Shown here piece by piece: positions 36,628 through 48,015 of a DNA stretch of 64,000 bases. The stretch is from Spirodela intermedia. Its lineage: Eukaryota > Streptophyta > Magnoliopsida > Alismatales > Araceae. Every line of letters starts with the position of its first letter. Positions within the stretch are counted from its first letter, which is position 1. The position numbers and the translations under genes were made by a program. The DNA lies in the NCBI GenBank assembly GCA_902729315.2, contig LR746265.1, forward strand, positions 193,501 to 257,500, read 5' to 3'. A model generated the notes under the pieces. It saw nothing but the letters and a program-made list of their open reading frames with translations, did not search any database and was not told the origin of the DNA.

Positions 36628-39600
36628 TCAGATCTGGATCTGTCTCATGCCCTGTATCACCGAGCGTTCTTGCGGATCCTCCGCTGTCGTCTCCCCCGCT
36701 TGAACCTCAGACGGCGTCGTTGAGGAGCTCCGACGTGAAGGGTTCCCCGCCGGCGCCTCCTCTTCTGCGGCAGTCAGCGGCTTCTTCCCTGAGGCCAGCG
36801 TCATTTCTTTCTCGAGAATTTGCTTCGATGGGAATCGGACATCCTCCACACCTGAAGCTGGCTTGGGCGGGGTCAGCACGGTTGGGGCCGCGGCTGGCGG
36901 GGGTGGCGGCGGCGGAGCAGCCATGAAAACCGGCGGATGGTGGGGTTCCTTCACCTGGACCAGCATGGGAGGAGGGGCTGGGGAGGGAGCAGCAGCAGCG
37001 AGAACAGGCACCACCCGCCTTATGTGAACGGGAGGGGCCACATGCCTAGGCGAGCAGATGACCGGCGGAGGGCGCTGGTGGCTTGGCGGCGGCAGGGGCG
37101 GAGCGGAGAAGACCGGCACCGCCGTCCTTATCGTGACGGGCGGCGCAACTCCGCCGTGGAAGTGCCTGCAGTGGCGGATGGGGACGTAAGGGGCCGCTCC
37201 GACGGCCGGGAACTTGTGGAGCTGGATGCCGTAGTTCTCCATGGGCAGCGCCAGGTGGGAAGGCGAACGAGCTCGGCTAGGAGACGGCGAGGGGGGCCTC
37301 GTCCTTGGGGTTGACTTTGGCCGAATCAATGGCAAGATCTTCGACCCGGTGGAAGGGCCCGGTTGCAGGGATGGCCTCTTCTCGGGGTGGATGGGGAACT
37401 TCCTGGGGAAAGATAGGGAGTTCGGGTGGTCACCCGCCGCCGCCATCTTCTCCTTCAGGCGGTAGTTCAACAGAGCCCTGGCGGCGGTGATCTGCTGCTG
37501 CTCTTCGTTGTTGTTCTCTGGGTCGCTCGAGGAGCTCCCCACCTGCTGCACCACTGCGCAAGAGAAGGAAGAGGCAAGTCAGCGGCGACTGAACCGATCG
37601 ACGGTGGAATGTACGCGGGCTTCCCGTAAAGAAAAGTATGAAGATAATGGATTCAGGAGTAATCAGGAGCTGCGAAGAAGATTAATTTCGTCGAACACAT
37701 TTCGGCTTCGGCTTCCTTTTTTCTCATTTAATCGAGAGATAGAAAAATCGATACGAGCAGGAAGAACTCACGTTGCTTCAAGGAATACCACGCTGCCATG
37801 GCGGCGTTCTTCTCGGCCTGCTTCTTGTTCTTCGCCGGCTCACCCGTAAAAGTAATCCCCGCGAGCTCCACCGTGCCGGTGAACACAGGCAGGTGCCCGA
37901 GTCCGGACCTGACGGTGGTGTACGACGGCAGCGGCGCTCCAACCCTCTGGGCAATCTCTTGCAGCAGGTTCTTGTAGACCCCGGTCTCATCCTGCAGCAG
38001 CCATGCACTTTCTTTCTGAGCATATATATATATATATAAACGAGAAAAGATAAGAATCCCAAGCACCATCTAGCTCGAGATGTGCCGCATTCCGTATAAA
38101 AAGTCCTAAAAAGAACAAATCTTACGATCATCCTCGGCAGTTGAGGCATGATGAACAATTCAGAGTGCATGCTTCCTGGCAACTAAAGCCATTGATCGTA
38201 TGATCTCGGGAAAGGACAGCCTGCCGCTCATGACGATGCTTACATATTAGGTACTAATCAACAGACGTGTTGGCAGATGAAGAGGAGGGAGGCATTCGCC
38301 CACTCGCAAGTGGAATCGAAAGAGAGATCGTGAGAATCTCTGGCGGATGGAAATGAAGAGATCCCAGGAGAAAAGGAGCCCAACCTCTCTCTTCTTTGGT
38401 GATATTGTGATATCCAAGAAAATCGACGCAGCCCATCATTGTGGGCTGCAAGGCCCAAAATCAGTACTTTTTCCATGCCCAGTGAGAGAGCCCAAAAGAG
38501 CGGGCGGGGCTGATCCACAGTCAGTGGAGGAGGTGCCGCCGCCGCCGCCGCCGCGGCGGTCATGGTGGACCAGTTTACTTCAGCCAAACTACCCCCGGGG
38601 TCGATTAATAAATGAAACTTTATTAATGGGGCCCCACCAACCCCATGGGCATTTAAGCGCCACACCCAATTCCCCTCCCCCCCCTCCCCCCCAGTGCGCC
38701 GTATCCCCGGTGGATTGGTCGCCCATCCCCATGTGGGCGACCGAAACACAGAGGCTATAAAATGTATATTAATGGAAGAAGATGGCCGACGTCGCGTTCA
38801 CTCAAGATGGACGGCCGAGATTAAAAACACGGAAATGAGAAGAAAGAAGACGGAGACGACGAACACGGCGGCGACGGCAGCCACCCCCCTCCTCGCCTCG
38901 CCAACACGACTGACGTGGGAAGGGGGGCACCAGAGGAGAAAAAACAGGGGCGAGAACGACCGGCGGGAGGGAGGGTGGGGGCGGAGAACGAGTTTCGAAA
39001 AAAAACGGGCAGTTTTCTACTGAGCATCTCTTACAAGTCGCCCCGAAGGAGACAAAAGAAGCACTGGCACTCTGGTAAACAATTCGGGAAGGGGGGGGGG
39101 GGGAGGAAGGAACGGATAGAGATGGGAGCTGAGGCAAGGGAGGGGAGGAGACAGAAGACAGTGGGAGCAGTGGCGGGTATTAATTGCATAATTGGTTGCG
39201 ATGTCAGGAGAAATTAAAGAGTCTCCCCCTCCCCGAGGGGCCCGACCCAGAGGAACCAGCGGCGCCCGTGATTTTCCAACCAGAAATTCACCGACTAGGA
39301 AAATAAATTTCTCAAAGAAATCAGGGAGAAACGAGTAAATAAACGGCCACGCCCTCGTCTTCGAGGGAGACTGCGCACACCTCTCCGCGAGTGATGTGTA
39401 CACGAAGAGGGGAGGAGCCTCATATCAGCCTCCCTCTCCCGCGGTCAAATCTTCTGTCGTGTCGATGTCAGATTAGAAAACGAAATCACAATTATCTTAT
39501 GATATCGACTTCGACGCTATTATCACAATTATAAGCATTGATTGGTCATAACTGGGAGAAAAAAGGGCGAACAGGGTAGGGTGGTGGGGAGGCGACACCT

Positions 39601-40642
39601 ACAGTTTCCCCTGCTGAACCCTACGATCTATTATACTAGCACCACATGGCAGACGGATGAGAACAGGTTATCCCGCAATAGAAATTGCTCCCTGGAAAGC
39701 GCCGAGAAGCTGTCGAGGTAGGGAGAAATGATAGATTACTGCGGCAGACAACAGGAAATGAGTTTCAAAGCTGCGCACTCGAGACGAAAAGTAGGGAGAT
39801 TGGTCGGAAGCAAGGGACGATGACGAAGTCGGTGTTTTTGGATCATTTGACGGCTGTTTTAACACCTTTCTCTGGCCGGAATTCAAAGGCCGGTGGGTGA
39901 AGGAGACGGCCGAGAAGGTGGCGGACTTGGAGGATCCCACTCCGGGCGATCCCCCCTCGAAGAGACGCCAGAGAACAGTATGATCAAATTCAATCCGAGA
40001 TAGAAGAACAAAATGACCGTAAGGAATGAGGCCGTCCATCTTTCCGGTGGGGAAGTAGAGAATCAGATGTAAGAGAGAGTACGTAAAAGAAGGTAGTCAC
40101 TCTACCGTCGAGCGAGTTCGCATTCCCTCGTCATCGATTGGCATTGCGGGGGAAAAAATATATCACTTATTCAGATGTCAAAGAGAAACGGGTGTATATG
40201 CCATTGCTCTTGGATCTCTAGCTGGTTGGTAGGAGGTCTTTGGCATTTTACTCTGTTAAGACTCTACTTCCCCACCAAGTTTGGGACTACCCCAAATTCA
40301 TGGGACCAGTAGAGAGAGAAACAGAAGAGAGACGAAGAAAACCGCCGCCACGGCATACAGGAATCAGATGTGCAAGCTGTAGGATTGGGTACTTACCAGA
40401 ATACGAGCGGCAAGAGAGTTGGACGGACCCCGAGTGGAGAGAGCATTGAGAGCAACCTCCGCGGCGGCGTGTTCCGCCTGCCGCAGCGTCGTGCAGAAGC
40501 CGGGGCTCTCGAATGTCTCTCCGTTGAAGTTAACGGTGGCCTTGAATCGCGGCGCATGGTCGGGGCCTTCCCTTATGCAAGAATACGACGGCAAATTGAA
40601 GCAGCTCCGCTGCGCCAGCTCCTGCAGCTGGTTCTTGTACAT
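36628..40642 (-). CDS. DRB2: Double-stranded RNA-binding protein, DRB2 type, 3 exons
   Basis: A dsRNA-binding cofactor; Arabidopsis DRB2 affects miRNA biogenesis and the choice between cleavage and translational repression. Exons: 40397–40642, 37772–37991 and 36628–37553, giving 463 residues. The first dsRBD is at about 1–70 (MYKNQLQELAQRSCFNLPSY, FNGETFESPGFCTTLRQAEH), the second at about 84–155 (YKNLLQEIAQRVGAPLPSY, then the RNA-contacting KNKKQAEKNAA). The first dsRBD lacks the basic KKxAK-like motif, as is usual for plant DRBs. A conserved helix AARALLNYRLKEKMA follows, then a long Pro-rich tail. The ATG at 40642 starts directly at the dsRBD. Intron 1 is 2.4 kb, with a site II cluster and a purine-rich G-run. 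A CT-rich leader lies at about 40690–41300. Confidence 0.93.
38428..38457. promoter_or_regulatory. Inverted pair of site II motifs in DRB2 intron 1
   Basis: GCAGCCCA and TGGGCTGC form a perfect 8-bp inverted repeat around a 6-nt spacer (38428–38449), followed at once by GGCCCA (38452–38457). Further GCCCA copies follow to about 38495. These are TCP-type site II sequences; whether they act as an intronic enhancer is unknown. Confidence 0.4.
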
Positions 40643-41299
40643 GATCCCCTTCTCTTGTCACTCTGCTTCCACACTACTTGCTTCTTCACTCGTCAACTTT
40701 TCCACTCCGCTACTCCGCCGCCGCCGCTGCGGTGGATCAGACAACACGCCTGCTCCAGCTTTCCCGATCCGCCCGACCACCTTCTCTCTCTCCCCCTCTC
40801 TCTCCTCTACTTTTATTTACTGCAGAGAACTCTTCACCTGCAACTCTATCTCTAACCTGTGTCTCTCTCTCACTCTCTCTCCCTCCTCCAAGTTATTGGC
40901 TCCTCCGACGCCGAAAATCAGATGAACCAGAGCCCCAGCACAAATCAGGAGCGATCACCATTTCTATATCGATCTCCTCAACCGACCGCACCGAGTCACG
41001 GTGCAGCGCCCATCCTCCCGATCTGCCTCGACCGTCACAGCATCCCTGTGGTGAAGTGGCCTCAGATCCAGCCCCCCGGCGACGGAACCTCGAATGCCGT
41101 CCCAGGAATAACCAGTTTCCTCCGCAGGCTCGGAGCTCTGCGCCACCAAAACTCCCGATCAGAGGCGGCCACCGGCGACTGTACGGACGGCCACTCCTGC
41201 TCCGACGGCGGCGCTCGCTGGATCTGACGAGACCAGGCGAGAGAGGGTTTTAGGCCTTTAGACTCCTCCCGGCGGCGGATGCCTCGGCGAAAGAGATCC

Positions 41300-43831
41300 G
41301 GCGAGAATCAGTGATGCACTCCGATAAGAAATTCCCTGAATATTGCCTGAAAATCACGGCATCGTTCCCCCCATTTATACACCGGAGCGTATGCATCGCG
41401 AGCAAGTTACTCGCCGATGTGAACACCTGACACGTCGCCCCTCTCTTCCACGCTCATTATATATGATTATTTATTTATTTATATATTAATCTCTACCTTC
41501 CCTCTCCTGATTTAGAGAGAGAGAGAGAGACGCACCGCGGAAGTCAAAAACTGCGTTGGCCGTGGTGGATCTCATAAGACGACCGTTTCTCATTAATGTC
41601 GGCAATATCAATTGGAAAAATGAAATATTTTTGTTGATATTTTGCGGCGTCCAGACACGTGGCGAGCGAAATTTTGACGAAAAAATATTATACGGGTTAA
41701 AGTGGAATAACGCCTAATAAAATATATATATAAACTCGATTAAAAGTCTTCGGCGTCATTATTAAAAATGGGATTTTATTATTTATTATTTGACGCCGAA
41801 GTATATTAATTATTTTTATTATTAAGAAAGTTCACAATCTATATCAAACCTGTTACATATATTTCCGCGACATCCCATCCACGGTTCGAGTCCGCGCCGC
41901 AAAATTTGACGGGCTGGCCCAGCAACAACCAGAGTGGCCTGGCCCATTTGAGACCGACGGGCTACGGGCCCAGTCAAGCACCCCGCCGCCCGAGTGACCG
42001 ACTTTTCGTAGTGTGAAGAAGTGGGCTTCCATATTCTAGAAGAGACTCGGCCCGTTGTTCGAACGAGAAAATCATAGGCCCAATAACTTAGTCCTCTCTC
42101 TCTCTCTCTCTCTCTCGCTCAAGATATAGATATATATAATAGGCTATCAATCAAAGTATGGAATCATTGGGCACCCGATGGATAAAAGAAGCTTATCTAC
42201 GGGATTGACGAGCTGGGTAGAGTGCCCTCCGTTCTTTAGTTAGAACCGGCAGTCGATCGGCGGGGGGCGCATGGTCTGATATGATATGACAAGATGGTCA
42301 ACCCATCATCATTTTGCGCGGGATCTCATGATGAGTCGACACGTTGACTTCCTGGTAGCGGGGATTGTTGGGGGAATTTCGTCGCACACAAGCGCCGCGG
42401 TAAAAAAGCGACCAGAACCCGCATTAGCCCGTTGGAAAAGGAGTCGGCGGCGTGCTCCGCCTGCCTGCCCTCCTCACGCCAACGGGAGACACGGCCGGAG
42501 TGGAAGATAATCCCAGGTGGGAAAGAAGGGGGGGGAGGGGGCAGAAAGGTTCTCTCTATCGTCAGCCTCCATGATCGGTTCGGAATTCGGCGGCTGCGGG
42601 TGGATGATGAGTCAGAGGGCTGGTCTCTTTAGATCTTCTGCGCAGAGAAGGGGGTGGTGGAGGAGCCGGGGGCGGTCTCTGCTCCGCCTTTTGCTGATAG
42701 CCTACAACTCACATTGTCCCGTCAAAGACTAGGGAGGGATGGTGGTGCTTTGGGCGGCGGGGAAGGGGGGAGGCCAACGAGAAAGCCTGCGCGCCGGCAG
42801 GGATTGCAGAGCACGCCGACGTGAAGGCCCCAAGTTGCAGAGGAGGTGGTGTAGACGGACAAAAGCCAAAGTGGCCGGGATATTCTTCTCCTCCTCGACC
42901 GCTTCTTCTCTCTCTCTGAGTGGGCCTCGTGGTGCTGGGCAGGCTGGCGGGGCTACCCGCCATGGAAAACGGGCGGAAAGAAGAGGAAAAGTATTCCCTC
43001 TTTTTGGTCATTTCGGGGTCGTTCATCGGGCGTTTGGATAGCTCGTCTTGTTGTCGTCGCTCTCCGGAATCCGGAATTTGGCCGCTTCCACGCATGATCG
43101 CCACCTAATTCCTCCTCAGAGTGCTGAATCCGTCGTTTGGCGCCCGTCCTTTCCCCGCCGGGGGGAATCTCAGAGTCCCACTTAAATAGAGGGCCGGAGC
43201 TGCCCGACTAGACCCCGGCCCTCGCCCATGGCCATGATGGTCCCCCCTCGTATTTAATTCTGACCGTTGATATGACCGATCCCACGGACATTGGGGTCCT
43301 TTTATCTGTTTACCCGGGTCGGGCGACTAGACCCCATAGGCCCGTTTAGAGCGGCCCGTTTTGGATGGTAGAGTGGTTTTTTCTCCTAAGGCGACGCGCG
43401 GAGGAACAAGGGATGCGTTAGGTGGGGTGCGAGGGCATTTTGGGAGCCACCAGTAGAGAGAGAAAATTTTGAGCTGTGCCCACAAATGAGAGGAAACCAG
43501 GGGCATTTCAGGAAAGTGGGTGCCGGGGAAGGGAGTGCAGACTAGAGAGAGAGGGGATATTGGATTTCAGGGGGATTACGGGAGAGAGCCGGGCCTGTGG
43601 TGGGGCCCACACTGCGGAGACCGTGATTGGCAAATTAAACAAGACTGAGGAAAGGCCTCCCTCCCAGAAGTCTTCTCTCTCCACTTTCATCCTCTCTCTC
43701 TCTCTCTCTTCCTTCCCATAAATAACCCCACACTCTACACCACTCTTCACAGAGAAAAAGTCACGGCCTCGACGTACGTACCCTCCTTCGTTGTCAGCAG
43801 CTCTCGTCTCTGAGAAGGCCGGGGATCAGGC
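41300..43831. other. Divergent spacer between DRB2 and PIP2 genes
   Basis: A moderately AT-rich part (41440–41880) contains two inverted repeats. A GC-richer part (41910–42085) has GGCCCA/TGGGCT site II motifs at 41916, 41941, 41967, 42022 and 42077. A CT run lies at 42094–42116. A 12-bp direct repeat CGACTAGACCCC occurs at 43205 and 43324. No coding frame with family similarity was found. Confidence 0.6.
43716..43731 (+). promoter_or_regulatory. Probable TATA box of the PIP2 gene
   Basis: CCCATAAATAACCCC lies about 105 bp before the ATG, directly after a CT tract (about 43691–43710). A TATA-like core followed by a short CA/CT-rich leader is a common plant promoter layout. Assigned from position and sequence only. 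Confidence 0.55.
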
Positions 43832-45087
43832 ATGGGGAAGAACGGGCAAGGGGCGGAGCACCACGGGAGCGAGTTCACCGCCAAGGACTACACGGATCCG
43901 CCGCCGGTGCCCCTCGTTGACGTCGAGGAGCTGGGGAAGTGGTCCTTCTATCGGGCCCTCATCGCCGAGTTCATTGCGACGCTCCTCTTCCTCTACGTCA
44001 CCGTCGCCACCGTCATCGGCCACAAGGCGTCCACCGACCCGAACAAGGTCTCCACCGAGGTGGTGAGCTGCGGCGGCGTCGGCATCCTCGGCATCGCCTG
44101 GGCCTTCGGTGGCATGATCTTCATCCTCGTCTACTGCACCGCCGGCATCTCCGGTAACTATTAAGCCCGCCAATCATCTCTACGATCCATGCTGTGACAT
44201 TCTCTCCGCTCCCTCTCTCTCTTTCCAACACTCTCTCCCTCCCCGGCACCGGCGCTGAGTTCATTCACTTGTGTGTTCCGGCGAGCGCAGGCGGGCACAT
44301 CAACCCGGCGGTCACCTTCGGGCTGTTCCTCGCGAGGAAGGTGTCGCTGGTGCGGGCGGTGCTCTACATGGGGGCACAGAGCCTGGGAGCCATCTGTGGG
44401 GTGGCCCTCGTCAAGAGCTTCCAGAAGGCCTATTTCAACCGTTACGGGGGCGGTGCGAACTCGCTCGCCGAGGGCTACTCCAGGGGGACGGGTCTGGCGG
44501 CGGAGATCATCGGCACCTTCGTCCTCGTCTACACCGTCTTCTCCGCGACAGACCCCAAGCGCAATGCCCGGGACTCCCACGTCCCTGTAAGATCTTCGCC
44601 ACCCTTCTCTGCTATATTCTACTGACTGATCCGTCGACGGTTCAGGGTTCTTCCTCTTTTCTTCTGTGGAGTGGAGTTGGTTGATAATGGTGGTGACTTT
44701 TGGTCTAGGTTTTGGCCCCCCTGCCCATTGGGTTCGCCGTCTTCATGGTGCACCTCGCCACCATCCCCATCACCGGCACTGGCATCAACCCGGCCAGGAG
44801 CCTCGGCTCCGCCGTCGTCTTCAACCAGGAGAGGATCTGGAACGATCAGGTGCGTTGCAGATGATTCAGATTACTCGAGAACTGCGTAGCCACGAAGATT
44901 TCCGGCGGAGCCGTCCTCTGTTCTCTTATGATATCTGCTTCTGAATATCCACTCCCCTTGGACGCAGTGGATCTTTTGGGTGGGGCCGTTCATAGGCGCC
45001 GCCATCGCCGCCGGCTATCACCAGTACATCCTCCGGGCGGGGGCCGTCAAGGCGCTGGGGTCCTTCCGGAGTGGATCCCACGTCTGA
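43832..45087 (+). CDS. PIP2: Plasma-membrane aquaporin, PIP2 type, 4 exons
   Basis: Water channel of the plasma membrane. Exons 43832–44153, 44291–44586, 44709–44849 and 44968–45087 give 292 residues with six membrane helices. NPA motifs are at 112–114 (HINPAVTFG) and 233–235 (GINPARSLG). The selectivity filter is the water-specific F92/H221/T230/R236. Gating residues known from spinach PIP2;1 are present: D30 and E33 near the N-terminus, S126 in loop B, H204 in loop D (DSHVP) and S285 at the C-terminus (GSFRS). The short N-terminus with KDYTDPPP and the C-terminal ALGSFRSGS place it in PIP2 rather than PIP1. Loop A is longer than in the spinach protein ([17 protein letters not shown]). Intron positions match the PIP family. 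Third positions are strongly G/C. Converges with CP29. Confidence 0.97.
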
Positions 45088-45530
45088 CTCGAGCTCGCCG
45101 CCGCCGAGGGAGTCGCAATAAGAAGTAGCGTCGCCGCCGCGGGAGAGGCGGAGGAAGCAGCGCCGGCGGGGGGATTGATCAATCAAGTGTAGATAGATCG
45201 TACGATGCGTCTCATGGTGGTCGTCCCTGTTCCGCTTATGAGAGACCGGATATCTCTCCCCTTCGTTCTCCCTGCGATCGGCTGACTGCATCTGCGGTGC
45301 TATCCTATCATCTTCTTCTTCTGCGTAGTCGTCGTTGTAGTCGCCAGTTGGATTTATCTCCTGGTTCAGCGTAGCCCCTTCTTCCTCCTCCCATCTTCCT
45401 GTTGGTGGGTCAACGACCATGGCGACGGCGATGATCCTACTAAATCAAGGAAATTCCTCCCCAACTGCGTCTACCCATTAACCGGAACCTTCATCTCCAT
45501 TCACCATAGTTCGTAGTGCTCAAACATATA

Positions 45531-45531
45531 A

Positions 45532-45573
<42 letters not shown>
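45531..45573. repeat. Compound (AT)n–(AG)n microsatellite
   Basis: An AT run of about 21 bp joins directly to an AG run of about 21 bp, between the convergent PIP2 and CP29 genes. Confidence 0.92.
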
Positions 45574-45822
45574 TCTCAGGGGCAGGGGACATTGAACGAA
45601 TAGAAAAAAACTTAAAATAAAAAGGAAAAAATAGGGTAAAACAAGATATCCTGTTCTTCTAAATCCTCTTCTGCTGGAGATGGGGATTGGGTTCGGCAGA
45701 CGATATTCCACCCAAAAACCACGAGCTTCATGTCAAGCGCTGCGAGCTACTCTCTGTCTGTCCGTCCCTCTCTTTCTCTCACTACATCTAACCTGGAACC
45801 CCCTCCGCGAGAACTCCAGAGA

Positions 45823-46004
45823 TCAAAACTGGCGCCTTTGCCTCGCTTCCGCAATGGTGACCCGGATCGCCCGGCCGTCAAGCTCCTGCACGAGATGACA
45901 GAAACGCGAATCCGAGGATCGATGATGAACCCTCAAAGAAATACATGCTGATTAACCTATATTTTAGCTTAACAATGAATATATATAAGTGCACACCTAG
46001 AGCT

Positions 46005-46036
<32 letters not shown>

Positions 46037-47544
46037 GCGATCCACTTACTGCTCCATTAAATGAAGAAATAGCGGAGTCGGCCTCGTTGGTGGAGCTGAA
46101 GGTGACGAAGCCGAAGCCCTTCGACCGGCCAGTCTCCCTGTCGATCACCACCCTTGCGTCCACGACGCTCCCTACCTCGCTGAAGAAGGACTGGAGGCCT
46201 TGGTCATCGACGCTCCAGGAGAGGTTGCCCACGTAGACCCGGTTCGTCGAGTCAGACTCGGACCCATTTCTGAACCTCCTCGGAGGGGGCCCGTCTCTGC
46301 TCGGAGGCGGCCCGGAGTTCACCCTCAGCGGCCTTCCCTGAATCTCCTGTGAGAAGGGTTCAATTCATCGTGAAATCATGACGGCGAGGGAAGTGGCTGA
46401 AGATAATCAATGACCAAATATTGGCTGCTCCGGAAACCGTGCAAGAACAATAGCCTTTGGACTTATCTAGACCCTATCAAACCCTCGGCCTCGGCCCGTT
46501 GAAGAACCGGGCGTGGGCAATGGAATCTAGACTTCGTCCGCAGCCAAATGATGCGGCAGAAGGGCTGCAATTGATGGGTAATGCTTGAAAGCAGAAAATG
46601 CAGAAGGCCAAGGCAACAATAGACAGAGAATGCGCAGAAAACCAAAAATTCTCCTTTGAATGAGAACAAGAAAAATTTATATGGGCAATTACATTGGGAG
46701 ATGAATTCTAGTGCGAGTAGATGAACGAGGGAGAAGATGATAAATGGTAGCATATCATTGAGAGAAAAAATAAAAACTTTACTGGAATGAGAAATAGAAA
46801 CCATGGGAATTTAATTCGCTCCTGCATGATCAAGACGAGTCGGTGAACGCAGCATAGTGAAAGTGGAATGGTAGCAAGATGGCGAATTAAATGGAAAATA
46901 GGCAGAGCTTGGCATAGTAAGGAGGGGCGAGGGAAGAGAGAGCGGAGAGACTCACGTAGCCGCTGAACAAATCAACGGCAGCTTCAACCTCCTCGACGGT
47001 GGACATGGTCACGAACCCAAAACCCCGGCTCTTCCCCGTCAATTTGTCGTAGATAACCTGGTGGAGGAGCCACAAAGGAGAGAGGGGGTAAGCAGATGAG
47101 GAGCAAAGTTCAAAGAAGAACAAACTGATACGGAAAGGTTTTTCCCTTCGCCGCACGCACCTCCACCATCTCGACGGTTCCAGCACGAGAGAAGGTCTGG
47201 GCAAGCTGCGCGCTGTCGACGCTGAAGGGGAGGTTCCCGACGAAGAGCTTCAACTCGGCCGGGAACCTCGGCTCGTCGTCCTCCCTCTGGCCCGTGAACG
47301 CCTCCTCCTCGGTGTCCACTCTCGGCGAAGCAGATACGTGCGGGACGAGTGCCTGGCCGAGGCTCCTCGTGCTGGAGACGACGGACAACGGCTTGGCGGA
47401 GGCGGCAAGAGACAGCGACGGAAGCGCCGCGGAGGAGGAGGCGGCCCGCGCTGGGAAACGGGGCGCGGCGTTGGGGAGCAGGACTCTAGTGGAGGAGGAG
47501 GAGGGGAGGAGGAGGAGGAAGGATGCGGAGGAGGAGGCGGCCAT
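45823..47544 (-). CDS. CP29: Chloroplast RNA-binding protein (cpRNP), CP29 type, 4 exons
   Basis: Plastid ribonucleoprotein that stabilises and helps process or edit chloroplast mRNAs. Exons 47161–47544, 46956–47057, 46050–46346 and 45823–45885 give 281 residues. Residues 1–75 form a Ser/Ala-rich chloroplast transit peptide with few acidic residues. RRM1 has RNP2 LFVGNL and RNP1 KSRGFGFV; RRM2 has RNP2 VYVGNL and RNP1 KGFGFVTF. The linker is short and Pro/Gly/Arg-rich (SGPPPSRDGPPPRRFRNG), shorter than the Gly-rich spacer of typical CP29. The last 21-codon exon completes RRM2 (ELDGRAIRVTIAEARQRRQF). The ATG at 47544 begins the transit peptide. It lies in tandem with, and downstream of, the PPR gene, 471 bp after its stop. 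CP29 versus CP31/CP28 is uncertain. Confidence 0.9.
46006..46032. repeat. (AG)n microsatellite in a CP29 intron
   Basis: An AG run of about 27 bp only 18 bp from the 5' splice site of the last CP29 intron. On the sense strand it is a CT run soon after the donor GTAAGT. Confidence 0.9.
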
Positions 47545-48015
47545 TGCTCCCACTGGAGTTTGTCGATAAGCTAGCAGCGGAGAGCAAGGGAGAGGGCGAG
47601 AAGGCTCGCAGAGGGTAGAGGAAGAAGATCAGCCTCCGGAGGTGAAGATTTTAAAGGGCCGAGAGGATAGGGCGCTATCAGGCAAATATCCTCGACACGG
47701 ACACTTAATTACGACTATGCTCTTAGATATTTTTTCCTCACTCGAAGCAACGTCCGCCGTCCGATGGAGAGCATCGCGAAATACATCAACGACTCACCAT
47801 ACGCAACGTGGCCCAGAAGATTGCCTCTCTCTCTCTCTCTCGTAAAGGTTGAAACCCCCTTTTTTTTCGTCATTCAGTGTTATGAGTTTCGCAAGTTCTC
47901 CATTCGTCCAGCCGGCCTCAGTGCGCAGTCTCCAAGCTGTGAGGAGGCGGCGCAGGGGGGGTTCGGTCAGAAAGTCAACGTTCAGTGGAAGCTGACCCAT
48001 TGACCTGGGACGACC

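Noticed and set aside
41883-41893. GGTTCGAGTCC, like a tRNA T-loop
   Set aside because: No matching acceptor, D or anticodon arms fit around it.
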